Shown here in pieces: positions 1-7,799 of a stretch of DNA of 10,190 nucleotides. A program made the position numbers and the translations under genes. Positions within the stretch are counted from its first letter, which is position 1. The number at the start of each line of letters is the position of its first letter. A model generated the notes under the pieces. That model was not told the origin of the DNA and did not search any database. It worked only from the letters and a program-made list of their open reading frames with translations. The DNA comes from a bacterium. GTDB lineage: Bacteria; Gemmatimonadota; Gemmatimonadetes; Gemmatimonadales; Gemmatimonadaceae. The DNA lies in the NCBI GenBank assembly GCA_021802745.1, contig JAJZRK010000118.1, positions 1 to 10,190 on the forward strand. The letters run 5' to 3'.

Positions 1-3
1 GAC

Positions 4-31
4 GTGAGATGTGAGATGTGAGATGTGAGAT
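4..31. repeat. Four-copy heptamer tandem repeat (GTGAGAT)
   Basis: Four perfect head-to-tail copies of the 7-mer GTGAGAT fill positions 4-31 (ATCTCAC when read in the direction of transcription). They lie in the 47-base stretch after the btuD stop codon, and the array may continue past the window edge. The unit is clearly less GC-rich than the surroundings. The short stretch 32-47 between the array and btuD holds only a weak 4-bp inverted repeat. The array is most simply a short tandem repeat made by slippage; no function can be read from it. Confidence 0.9.
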
Positions 32-47
32 GGCCGATGCGCGTCGG

Positions 48-827
48 TCAGCGCCGTCGCAACGGGATCAGCACAGGGGCGCCGACGGCGGGATCGCGCG
101 CGACGACGAGCGGCCAGTCGTAGACGGGCTCGAGCACATCGCCGCGCATCACGTCGCCCGGTGCGCCGGCCGCGACCACGCGGCCACGGTGGAGCAGGAC
201 GATCTGCGCCGCGAAGCGCGCCACGAGGTTGAGCTGGTGACTGACGAGCAGCACCGTGCGCCCCTCGCGGGCGAGCGCATCGAGCAGTTCGTAGGCCGCC
301 ATCTCGTGGCCCATGTCGAGGAAGGTGCCGGGTTCATCGAGCACGAGCACCTCGCCGCCTTGCGCGAGGGCGCGCGCGAGCCGCACGCGCTGCCACTCGC
401 CGCCCGACAGCTCATCGGTGCGGCGCGCCATCAGTTCGGCGGCGCCGGCGCGGTCGGCCGCCGCTTCGGCCGCGGCAACGTCGCCAGGACCGAGCGCGGT
501 CCACGCGCCGTGATGCGGATAACGCCCGAGCATCACGTAGTCGCGCACGGCCAGCGGGAACGCCGGCTCCTCGCGCTGCGTGACCACGGCCATCGTGCGG
601 GCGAGCTCGCGCCGGTCGCCGGCAACCGCGTCAAGCGTGCCCACACGCATGCTGCCCGACGCGAGCGGCGCCTGCCCGATGAGCGTGCGCACCACGGTGC
701 TCTTGCCGCTGCCGTTTGGGCCAACGAGCGCCGTGACGCGGCCGGGCGGCGCCTCGAACGTCGCGCCGTCGAGCGCATTGACGTGCGCCCCGGGGTATCG
801 CACGACCGCCTCATGCACGCGGATCAT
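48..827 (-). CDS. btuD: ABC transporter ATP-binding protein, vitamin B12 type (BtuD-like)
   Basis: This is the ATPase subunit of a periplasmic-binding-protein-dependent importer. It powers uptake through the membrane partner encoded just upstream. The 259-residue protein has all the ABC motifs: Walker A GPNGSGKST (36-44), Q-loop Gln84, signature LSGGE (140-144), Walker B VLVLDEP (160-166) and switch His197. Length and motif spacing fit the FecE/BtuD family (iron-siderophore, haem and B12 importers). The ATG start overlaps the stop of the permease gene (ATGA), and a good GGAGGG Shine-Dalgarno sits about 4-5 bases upstream (832-837). The motifs alone cannot separate B12 from iron chelate as substrate. 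The B12 assignment rests on the cobalamin riboswitch at the head of the operon. Confidence 0.93.
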   Translation of the reverse strand: MIRVHEAVVRYPGAHVNALDGATFEAPPGRVTALVGPNGSGKSTVVRTLIGQAPLASGSMRVGTLDAVAGDRRELARTMAVVTQREEPAFPLAVRDYVMLGRYPHHGAWTALGPGDVAAAEAAADRAGAAELMARRTDELSGGEWQRVRLARALAQGGEVLVLDEPGTFLDMGHEMAAYELLDALAREGRTVLLVSHQLNLVARFAAQIVLLHRGRVVAAGAPGDVMRGDVLEPVYDWPLVVARDPAVGAPVLIPLRRR

Positions 828-1810
828 GCCGCCCTCCGCAGCCGGATGAGAAAGAACGGCACGCCAATGAGCGCCGTCACCGCGCCGAGCGGCAACTCGG
901 CGGGCGCGCGCACGGTGCGCGCCGCGACGTCGGCGCCGACGAGAAGCGCAGCGCCGAGCACCGCCGAGGCGAGCAGCACCTCGCGCGCGCGACGCCAGCC
1001 GAGGGCGCGCGCCATGGCGGGCACGACGAGCCCCACAAAGCCGATGAGCCCGGCCCCCGCCACGGTAATGGCGGCGAGCAGGGCCGCGAGCAGGAAGATG
1101 CGCCGGGTGGACGCGGCCACGCGCACGCCGAGCGAGGCGGCGGCATCTTCGCCAAGCGCGAGCAGGTCAATGTCGCGCGCAACGGCCACGAGGGCGGCGC
1201 CGGCGAGTGCGGCGTACAGCGCGAGCCAGCGCACGGCGCTCCACTCGGCGCCGGCCACCGAGCCCATCATCCACCAGAGGGCGTTGCGCACGGCGCCGTC
1301 ACCGGCGCCCGCGAGCAGCACCATGATGGCCGCATTTGCGAAGGCGCCGACAACGACGCCGGCCATCAGCAGGATGCGCGGATCGGCCCGGCCGCTCGAG
1401 GCGCGGGCAATGAGCAGCACGAGTCCGACCGCGACGACGGCCCCGGCAAAGGCGGCCATCGGCATGGTGACCGCGGCGGTCAGCCCCGCAACGACGGCCA
1501 GCACGGCTCCCACTGCCGCGCCGCCGGAGACCCCAAGCAGGTACGGCTCGGCGAGCGCATTGCGGAGCGTCCCCTGCAGGGCGGCGCCGCTCATGCCGAG
1601 TCCGGCGCCGGCGATGGCCGCGAGGCATAGCCGCGCAAGGCGCAGGTCGCGCACGATCGCCACGGTCTGTGCGTCGCCGCGGCCAACGAGGGCGCGCAGC
1701 ACCTCGGGCAGGCTGAGGCCCACCGGGCCGATGGCGAGCCCGGCGGCCAACGCGGTCGTGAGCATCACGAAGAGCAACACCCAGCGCATGCGCATCATGG
1801 CCGGCATCAT
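824..1810 (-). CDS. btuC: ABC transporter permease, FecCD/BtuC family
   Basis: This is the membrane channel subunit of the B12-type importer, 328 residues and highly hydrophobic throughout, consistent with the roughly ten helices of the FecCD family. Family motifs are visible. A G-x-x-x-Q-type segment is followed by Asn84-Ala-Leu-Ala-Glu-Pro and LLGVSGGAA (75-99), the GLIGFVGLVVP segment covers 254-264, and the C-terminal ELPLGAVTALIGVPFFL covers 305-321. The conserved family form 'VVPH' reads VVPA here, a small departure. The first ATG (1810) overlaps the btuF stop as ATGA, which favours translational coupling; no Shine-Dalgarno is seen. Further in-frame ATGs follow within about 20 bases (MMPAMMRM), so the exact start could be up to seven codons later. 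The gene ends in an ATGA overlap with btuD. Confidence 0.93.
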   Translation of the reverse strand: MMPAMMRMRWVLLFVMLTTALAAGLAIGPVGLSLPEVLRALVGRGDAQTVAIVRDLRLARLCLAAIAGAGLGMSGAALQGTLRNALAEPYLLGVSGGAAVGAVLAVVAGLTAAVTMPMAAFAGAVVAVGLVLLIARASSGRADPRILLMAGVVVGAFANAAIMVLLAGAGDGAVRNALWWMMGSVAGAEWSAVRWLALYAALAGAALVAVARDIDLLALGEDAAASLGVRVAASTRRIFLLAALLAAITVAGAGLIGFVGLVVPAMARALGWRRAREVLLASAVLGAALLVGADVAARTVRAPAELPLGAVTALIGVPFFLIRLRRAA

Positions 1811-2730
1811 GGCCGCACACGCCGCGCGGAGTCGAGCAGCGCCCGCAGCGCATGCGCCGCCTCGCCCATGCGCACGCCCGGCCGGCCGACGAGCGCAGTG
1901 TCCACGACGATCATGCGCCCCTCGCGCACGGCGGCAACCGACTGCCAGCGCGGATCGCCGCGCAGCCGCCCTGCGGTGAGCGGGCCCACCAGCACGAAGT
2001 CCGGGTGGCGCGCGACGACGCTTTCGAGCGTCACCTGCGGCGACGGCTGCGGCAGGTCGCCGAAGACATTGCGGGCGCCGGCGATGGTCACGAGTTCGCC
2101 GAGATAGCTCCCCGCGCCGATGGTGATGAGAGGGACGTCCCACGCGTGCCAGAAGACGCTCACTGGAGGCTGCAGCGGCGGGAGCGACGCGACGGCGTGG
2201 ATGGAACGAGAGACCGAGTCGGCCACGCGAAGCGCCGTGGCGGTGTCGCCGAGCGCGAGGCCGAGGGCGCGCAAGGCGCGCGCGAAATCGGCCACGCGGT
2301 CGGTGCGCAGCGTGAGCGTCTGCACGCCGGCGCGGCGGACGGCGGACGCGGCGCCGCGATTGGCCGCCGTCGCGTAGAGCACGACGAGATCGGGGTGCGT
2401 GGCAAGCACGGCCTCGACGTTCGGCTGCAGCCCATCGCCGACGTCGGCGACGCGACGCACCGCCGGCGGCGCATCGTCCCAGCGCGTGCGGCCAACGAGC
2501 CGCCCGTCGGCGCCCAGCGCGAACATCGCCTCGGTGAGGACCGGGTTAAGCGAGACGACCCGCGCCGCCGGCGCCGCGAGCCGCAGCGTGTCGCCGAAGT
2601 CGTCCACGAGCGGCGCCGCGCCGCGAGCATCGGCGGCGGCGCGATCGGCCGGCGACTTCACGCAGGCGACCGCCGCGAGCAGGAGCGCGAGCGCGGCATG
2701 AATGACGTGGCAGCGACTGGATGAAAACAC
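1807..2730 (-). CDS. btuF: B12-type ABC transporter substrate-binding protein, probable lipoprotein (BtuF-like)
   Basis: This is the extracytoplasmic receptor that delivers substrate to the BtuC-like permease. From the GTG at 2730 the product has 307 residues. A short N-region with Arg6 leads into a hydrophobic core (residues 12-22) ending in AAVAC, so Cys23 is a likely lipidation site, although Ala rather than Leu at -3 is not the classic lipobox. The mature part has the class III binding-protein fold signature: RVVSLNPVLTEAMFALGA (57-74), then LVGRTRWDD (78-86), with the second lobe from about residue 185. I chose the GTG start because it gives the signal sequence directly and has a GGAG Shine-Dalgarno 10 bases upstream. 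A longer reading would run back through the riboswitch and is not credible. The substrate is inferred to be cobalamin or another corrinoid from the riboswitch. Confidence 0.9.
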   Translation of the reverse strand: MFSSSRCHVIHAALALLLAAVACVKSPADRAAADARGAAPLVDDFGDTLRLAAPAARVVSLNPVLTEAMFALGADGRLVGRTRWDDAPPAVRRVADVGDGLQPNVEAVLATHPDLVVLYATAANRGAASAVRRAGVQTLTLRTDRVADFARALRALGLALGDTATALRVADSVSRSIHAVASLPPLQPPVSVFWHAWDVPLITIGAGSYLGELVTIAGARNVFGDLPQPSPQVTLESVVARHPDFVLVGPLTAGRLRGDPRWQSVAAVREGRMIVVDTALVGRPGVRMGEAAHALRALLDSARRVRP

Positions 2731-2733
2731 GAA

Positions 2734-2762
2734 GGGCTCACTCCAATTGCGGGAGAGAGCCC
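2734..2762 (-). terminator. Riboswitch expression-platform hairpin that buries the btuF Shine-Dalgarno
   Basis: In the RNA, GGGCUC-U-CUCC (2762-2752) pairs with GGAG-U-GAGCCC (2744-2734) around the seven-base loop CGCAAUU. This gives ten base pairs with one U-U mismatch. The 3' arm holds the GGAG that serves as the btuF Shine-Dalgarno (2741-2744), and the GTG start lies just past the stem. The stem is followed by UUCGUGUUUU, which is U-rich but interrupted. The hairpin can therefore block ribosome binding, and it could also act as an imperfect intrinsic terminator. The direct reading favours translational control. Structure is seen; the mechanism is inferred. Confidence 0.72.
2741..2744 (-). 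promoter_or_regulatory. Ribosome binding site of btuF (GGAG)
   Basis: GGAG lies 10 bases before the GTG at 2730 and supports that start for btuF. It is wholly contained in the 3' arm of the platform hairpin, so it is accessible only when that stem is open. Confidence 0.65.
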
Positions 2763-2827
2763 AAGAACGCCGGGCGCGTGAAACACGCCCGTCGCCACGC
2801 GGCCTCCCCCGAGGCATCTGATGTGGC
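2763..2827 (-). promoter_or_regulatory. Linker of riboswitch expression platform with two further hairpins
   Basis: Between the P1 stem and the ribosome-site hairpin there are two more potential stems. The first has an outer GCCAC (2823-2827) with GUGGC (2794-2798) enclosing GCCUC-GGGG-GAGGC (2802-2815). The second is GGGCGUG-UUU-CACGCGCCC (2772-2790), seven pairs with one bulged base. The GGGGGAG at 2804-2810 can alternatively pair with CUCUCCC (2751-2757), the 5' arm of the ribosome-site hairpin (seven pairs, one G-U). This makes it a candidate anti-sequestor. All of this is read by eye from complementarity; no energies were computed. Confidence 0.5.
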
Positions 2828-2971
2828 ACGGACGCGGGGCGTCTCCTGGCTCCGGGCCCCCGCTCCCCTTCCCAGCCGCCTGGCCAGTGGGTGTTTGAGC
2901 GGGGCGAACTTCGCCCGTTACAGTGGCGGGGCCGCGCCGGACTTGCACCGGCTTCCGGGACCCGCATCCGT
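2828..2971 (-). promoter_or_regulatory. Cobalamin riboswitch (aptamer)
   Basis: This is the B12-sensing leader RNA of the btuFCD operon. Core consensus elements appear in the right order: GCCGGTGCAAGTCCGG (near 2937-2952), the B12-box element CCCGCCACTGT (2920-2930), CCACTGG followed by CTGGGAAGG (2868-2890), and GGAGCCAGGAGAC (2841-2853). The closing P1 stem is ACGGAUGCGGG (2961-2971) with CCCGCGUCCGU (2828-2838), eleven continuous pairs including one G-U. Binding of cobalamin normally lowers expression of the downstream uptake genes. The aptamer begins about 25 bases after the stop of the preceding gene, leaving little room for a separate promoter. Related cobalamin-riboswitch classes differ in ligand (adenosyl- versus methyl/hydroxocobalamin); I cannot settle that by eye. 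Confidence 0.97.
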
Positions 2972-2996
2972 TGTCTATTCGATTGTGATGCTCAAC

Positions 2997-4238
2997 CTAT
3001 GACAGGCCCTGCTCGCGCGCAACGGCATCGCTCAACTGCTTGTCGAGATGGGCGCGCGCCTGCCAGTGATCGGCGCGCTGTTCGTCGGTAGGATGGTCAA
3101 CGTTCGCGTACGCGTCGTCGAGCGCGGCGAGCTGCGCGCGCAGCGCCGCGGCCGTCGCCGCCGGTTGCCGCGCGCGAGCGCCGCCCTGCCGGCGGAACAT
3201 GGCGCGCGCGAGCCCGACGAGCAGCACGGCGCCCAGCGCCGCCATGAGCGCCAGCACGCGCAACTCGTTGTCCGTCGCCGCCGCCTTTCCGGGGATGTTC
3301 ACGCGAATGACGGCGCCGGCCGCGACGTCCTGCGCGACGAAACGCGCAAAGGTGCGCCCGTCGGTGACCGTGGCCCCCTGCGACGCGAGCGTGCCCCCCT
3401 CGGCGCGTGCGAGGGGATCCTCGACCAGGACTTCGAGTACATCGGCCGGCTCGTCCACCCGGAAGGTGTAGTCCGTCTCCGCCGGCACGTCGTACGAATA
3501 CGAGATCTGCTTGAGCCCGGGAGCGAACGGCGCCGCGAGCCGGATGTGCTGCTCCTCGAAACGCACCGCGCCGCCCGAGAAGTCGGCCTGCTCGATCTTC
3601 GCGCGGGCCGCGCCGTCGAGGAGCGGCGCCTGCCAGACGACCCCGCGGGCGCCGCCCGCGACGCGCGTCACGATGGAGTCGTTCGACAACTCGTAGACTT
3701 CGAGGATGGTCCGCCGCTTGTTGTCGCCGCGCGCGGCGAACACGACGTGGCGCCCCCGCACGTGGATGGGAACGGGCGCGCTCGTGGTGTCGTGCACCAC
3801 CAGCTCCGCGTCGTCTCCGCGGACCGTTCGCGTGGTGAACGGCGATGTGAAGTACGCGATGCCGTCGTGCAGGTTCGACACGAAGTAGACCGCGCTGGGG
3901 TCGCCTGACGTGCGGTAGCGGAACGTGTACCGGCCGGCGGCGTCGGTGCGCATGGAATCGAGCGGCGCCGCGTGATCGGTGCCGACCCGGTGCAGCACGA
4001 CCCACGCGCCGGCGACGGGCGTGAGGACGGCGCGGGAGCCCAGCACCACGCGCCCCTGCACCGAGCGCGCCTCGCCCGCTGGCGTGCCATGCGGGCTGCC
4101 CACGACGGGCGGCCGCTTGGCGGCCCCCTGCGCCGCCGATGCCGTTGCCCAACCGAAGAGCGCCCCGATGACGCACACCGCGCCCCTGGCGCGCCGGCAC
4201 GCCGATCCCCGCCACTCGGTCGCACGCACGGTGCGCAT
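2997..4238 (-). CDS. Unrecognised exported, membrane-anchored protein with carboxypeptidase-regulatory-like domain
   Basis: I do not recognise a named family for this 413-residue protein. The N-terminus looks like a signal peptide: Arg-rich to residue 19, a hydrophobic core at about 20-34, and a possible cleavage site in ATASAAQ near 36-37. Residues 58-108 (SVQGRVVLG... DAAGRYTFRY) resemble a carboxypeptidase-regulatory or prealbumin-like beta domain. A further beta-rich region runs to about 315. One transmembrane helix is predicted at about 326-347, followed by Arg residues and a charged, Ala-rich helical tail (360-410) expected in the cytoplasm. The ATG is one base after the bfn stop, so the gene is probably cotranscribed with metK and bfn. 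The start is supported by this junction and the signal peptide, not by a Shine-Dalgarno. A role in envelope sensing or assembly is possible but unproven. Confidence 0.85.
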   Translation of the reverse strand: MRTVRATEWRGSACRRARGAVCVIGALFGWATASAAQGAAKRPPVVGSPHGTPAGEARSVQGRVVLGSRAVLTPVAGAWVVLHRVGTDHAAPLDSMRTDAAGRYTFRYRTSGDPSAVYFVSNLHDGIAYFTSPFTTRTVRGDDAELVVHDTTSAPVPIHVRGRHVVFAARGDNKRRTILEVYELSNDSIVTRVAGGARGVVWQAPLLDGAARAKIEQADFSGGAVRFEEQHIRLAAPFAPGLKQISYSYDVPAETDYTFRVDEPADVLEVLVEDPLARAEGGTLASQGATVTDGRTFARFVAQDVAAGAVIRVNIPGKAAATDNELRVLALMAALGAVLLVGLARAMFRRQGGARARQPAATAAALRAQLAALDDAYANVDHPTDEQRADHWQARAHLDKQLSDAVAREQGLS

Positions 4239-4239
4239 G

Positions 4240-4740
4240 CTACAACGAGAACCGGCCGAAGTCCTCGGGGCGCATGTGCTCGAGGTGTCGCTTGAGCTGC
4301 TCCGCCGAAAGCGAATCGTCATCTCGCCCGGCCGGCGGCGGCACGCCCTCGTCGCCGTCTCCGGCCAGCAGGGCTTCGTGCACAAAGATGGGCGCGTCCA
4401 GCCGCAGGGCGACGGCGATGGCATCGCTGGGGCGCGCGTCAACGATCACCGGCGCCCCGACGCGCGCGAGGTGCAGCTCGGCGAAGAACGTCGAGTCCTG
4501 CAGGCGGGTGACCTGCACCCGCCGCAGGGTGGCGCCGAGGCCATTGATCAGGGCCTGGCAGAGATCGTGGGTCAGCGGCCGCTCGCGCTTGACGCCATCG
4601 AGCTGCATGGCGATGGACTCGGCTTCCGGCCGGCCGATCCAGATGGGGAGCATGCGGTCACCGCCGTCCTCCTGCAGGACCACCACATACGTGTTCGACA
4701 CGCTGTCGAGTCCGAGCTTGGCGACCTTGACCAGAACCAC
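4240..4740 (-). CDS. Bifunctional nuclease domain protein (BFN/DUF151)
   Basis: This 166-residue protein belongs to the bifunctional nuclease (DUF151, PF02577) family. Members of the family have been reported with DNase and RNase activity, but the physiological role in most bacteria is unclear. Motifs seen are LPIWIG (31-36) followed by EAESIA (39-44), RPLTHDL (54-60), FFAELHL (85-91) and DARPSDAIAVALR (101-113) with APIFV (116-120). A Gly/Asp-rich linker (126-142) precedes a C-terminal helix ending in PEDFGRFSL (158-166). There is no UvrB/UvrC-type C-terminal motif, which some family members carry. The GTG start at 4740 is fixed by a strong GGGAGG five bases upstream. The gene follows metK by 22 bases and is followed after one base by the unknown exported protein, so the three look like an operon. 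Confidence 0.9.
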   Translation of the reverse strand: MVLVKVAKLGLDSVSNTYVVVLQEDGGDRMLPIWIGRPEAESIAMQLDGVKRERPLTHDLCQALINGLGATLRRVQVTRLQDSTFFAELHLARVGAPVIVDARPSDAIAVALRLDAPIFVHEALLAGDGDEGVPPPAGRDDDSLSAEQLKRHLEHMRPEDFGRFSL

Positions 4741-4745
4741 GGGAA

Positions 4746-4751
4746 CCTCCC
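4746..4751 (-). promoter_or_regulatory. Ribosome binding site of the bifunctional nuclease gene (GGGAGG)
   Basis: GGGAGG lies five bases before the GTG at 4740 and decides that start, since no ATG is available near the conserved N-terminus. It sits in the 22-base gap after the metK stop. Confidence 0.75.
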
Positions 4752-4762
4752 GCGACGCGCGC

Positions 4763-5941
<1,179 letters not shown>

Positions 5942-5967
5942 GGGAGCTGGTCGGTTGGAGGCACGAA

Positions 5968-5988
5968 CGGCCGGCGCGAAGCCGGCCG
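5968..5988 (-). terminator. GC-rich hairpin between ptsI and metK
   Basis: A perfect 8-bp inverted repeat, CGGCCGGC-UUCGC-GCCGGCCG in RNA sense, begins two bases after the ptsI stop codon. The UUCG in the loop is a stabilising type. No U-tract follows (the next bases are UUCGUGCC), so it is not a classic intrinsic terminator. It may be a transcription pause or 3'-end stabiliser for the pts message, or part of the metK leader, which it almost fills. It is the likely boundary between the pts and metK units. Confidence 0.5.
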
Positions 5989-5990
5989 CT

Positions 5991-7799
5991 CTAGTGATTG
6001 TCCGCTTTGTCAGGAAGAATATGCCCATCCACAAGGGCGAGCAACCCATCGGCCGCATCGCCGCGGAGCGCGAGCTCGGCCAGCAAACGCTCGCGGAGCA
6101 GCGCCTCGACGGCTGGTGCCGTGCCGGCATCGAGTGCGATGGCCGCCGCCTCGGTGGCCGACGACACGCGAATGCAGCGCACGAGGTGCTTGACGGCGGC
6201 CACGGAACGCGGGGCCACGCTCAGCTGCCGGATGCCGAGGCCGAGCAGCGCGAACGCCATGAGCGGCTGCGAGGCCATCTCGCCACAGACCGACACTTCG
6301 ATGCCGGCGGCCGCGCCCTCGGCCTGCGTGCGCGCGATGAGGCGGAGCACGGCCGGGTGCAGCGCCTGAAAGCGGCTGACGAGCGAGACGTTGCCGCGGT
6401 CCACGGCCAGCGTGTACTGCACGAGGTCGTTGGTGCCGATGGAGAAGAAGGCGGTCTCCCTGGCGAGGGCGTCCGCCGTGATCACCGCCGCCGGCGTCTC
6501 GACCATCACCCCCAGCGGAATGTCGGTGCGATGCGGCACGCCGCGGGCCGCAAGTTCGGCGGCCGCCTCGGCGATGAGAACGCGCGCCTGCCGCACCTCC
6601 TGCACCGAGACGATGAGCGGCAGCATGATGCGCAGGTCGCCGTGCAGGGCCGAGCGGAGGAGCGCGCGCAACTGCACCTTGAACAGCTCCGGCTCGTCGA
6701 GGCACATGCGAATGGCGCGCCAGCCAAGGAACGGGTTGGCTTCGTGCGGGAATCCGCCCACGGGGAGCTTGTCGCCCCCGATGTCGTAGGTGCGGATGAC
6801 CACCGGGTGCGGGGCGAAGGCGCGCAGGACGCGGCTGTACGCCTCGTACTGCTCGTCCTCGTCGGGCATCGCGGCGCGCCCGACCACGAGGAACTCGGTG
6901 CGCATCAAGCCGACGCCCTCGGCGCCGCTCGTTGCCGCGGCCGCCGCCTCGTCGGGCATGTCCACGTTGGCGCGCAGCGTGATGCGCACGCCGTCCACAC
7001 TCACCGACTCCTCGCCCGCATACTGCTGCAGTTCGCGCGCCGCCTCCTGCTCGACGCGGGCGCGCTGCCGGTACTCGGCGATGCGCTCGGGCGTCGGATC
7101 GAGAATGAGCAGGCCATGGGTGCCGTCGAGCACGGCCATCATGCCGGACTCGATCTTCGCCGTGGCTTCGCGCAGGCCGACGACTGCCGGCAGGCCGAGC
7201 GAGCGCGCGAGGATGGCGACGTGCGAAGTGCCCGTCCCCGCGTCGGTCGCGATGGCGCTGATCGCCTCGCGGTCGAACTGCACGGTGAGCGAGGGCGTCA
7301 GGTCGTGCGTGACGAGAATGGCGTTGCTCCCCTTCGGCAGGTCCACCGGATCGCGGTCGGGGAGGTCGAGCAGGATCGAGAGCACCCGGATCTGCACGTC
7401 GAGCAGGTCGCTCACCCGCTCGCGCATCAGCGCGTTGGTGGAGCGGGCGAAGTGCTCACGCCACTCGAGCAGGACGAGGTCAAACGCCTTCTCGGCCGCG
7501 AATCCCTGGCGGATGAGCGTCTCGGCGCTGGCGCGCAGGTCGGCGTCGCCACAGATGGAGATCTGCACGTCGAAGATCGCCGCTTCCTCGGGTCCGGCAT
7601 GCTGTTCGACGCGATCGCGCACCTTGCGCAGGCGCTCGATGGCCTGGTCGCAGGCGGCGTGGAGCCGCTCGACCTCGCCCTCCGCGTCCTCCGGTTCGGC
7701 GGTGCGCGCCGGCACCTCGGGCACCTCCCAGCGCAGGAGGTGCACCGGCCCGATGACGATGCCGGGCGACGCGGGAACGCCGGAGACGGAGACGCTCAC
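5991..7799 (-). CDS. ptsI: PTS Enzyme I, phosphoenolpyruvate-protein phosphotransferase
   Basis: Enzyme I takes phosphate from phosphoenolpyruvate and passes it to HPr, the first step of the phosphotransferase system, in the cytoplasm. The 602-residue protein has the full family layout. The N-terminal domain binds HPr and carries the phosphorylated histidine in GTGTSHVAI (His193). The C-terminal PEP-binding barrel has [10 protein letters not shown] (295-304), [12 protein letters not shown] (335-346), the [16 protein letters not shown] signature (453-468) and the catalytic CGEMA (Cys505). No GAF domain precedes it, so it is the canonical sugar-type enzyme and not the nitrogen-type PtsP. The GTG start directly abuts the HPr stop codon, with GGTGAGGGC upstream as a weak ribosome site. 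It is the last gene before a hairpin. Confidence 0.97.
   Translation of the reverse strand: MSVSVSGVPASPGIVIGPVHLLRWEVPEVPARTAEPEDAEGEVERLHAACDQAIERLRKVRDRVEQHAGPEEAAIFDVQISICGDADLRASAETLIRQGFAAEKAFDLVLLEWREHFARSTNALMRERVSDLLDVQIRVLSILLDLPDRDPVDLPKGSNAILVTHDLTPSLTVQFDREAISAIATDAGTGTSHVAILARSLGLPAVVGLREATAKIESGMMAVLDGTHGLLILDPTPERIAEYRQRARVEQEAARELQQYAGEESVSVDGVRITLRANVDMPDEAAAAATSGAEGVGLMRTEFLVVGRAAMPDEDEQYEAYSRVLRAFAPHPVVIRTYDIGGDKLPVGGFPHEANPFLGWRAIRMCLDEPELFKVQLRALLRSALHGDLRIMLPLIVSVQEVRQARVLIAEAAAELAARGVPHRTDIPLGVMVETPAAVITADALARETAFFSIGTNDLVQYTLAVDRGNVSLVSRFQALHPAVLRLIARTQAEGAAAGIEVSVCGEMASQPLMAFALLGLGIRQLSVAPRSVAAVKHLVRCIRVSSATEAAAIALDAGTAPAVEALLRERLLAELALRGDAADGLLALVDGHILPDKADNH

Noticed and set aside
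1..31. CRISPR array
   Set aside because: Seven-base units with no spacers are a simple tandem repeat.
34..47. Inverted repeat CCGA-TGCGCG-TCGG as a btuD terminator
   Set aside because: Four base pairs without a U-tract is too weak to call.
18..1979. Long open frame on the plus strand across btuD and btuC
   Set aside because: The product is Arg/Ala/Ser/Thr-rich low-complexity sequence with no family resemblance. It lies opposite two well-recognised genes and reflects the high GC content.
1811..2143. N-terminal extension of the btuC frame
   Set aside because: It is the alternate frame of btuF. The ATGA overlap at 1807-1810 gives the natural start.
2972..3000. Promoter for the riboswitch transcript (TTGAGC at 2990-2995 as a -35)
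   Set aside because: No acceptable -10 hexamer occurs at 16-18 bases from it before the aptamer begins.
5942..5990. SAM riboswitch upstream of metK
   Set aside because: The gap is only 49 bases, mostly one hairpin, with none of the SAM-riboswitch core elements.
5942..6130. Extended metK N-terminus with an upstream ATG inside ptsI
   Set aside because: It would add about 63 residues unlike any MetK and overlap the end of ptsI. The conserved protein starts at the GTG at 5941.
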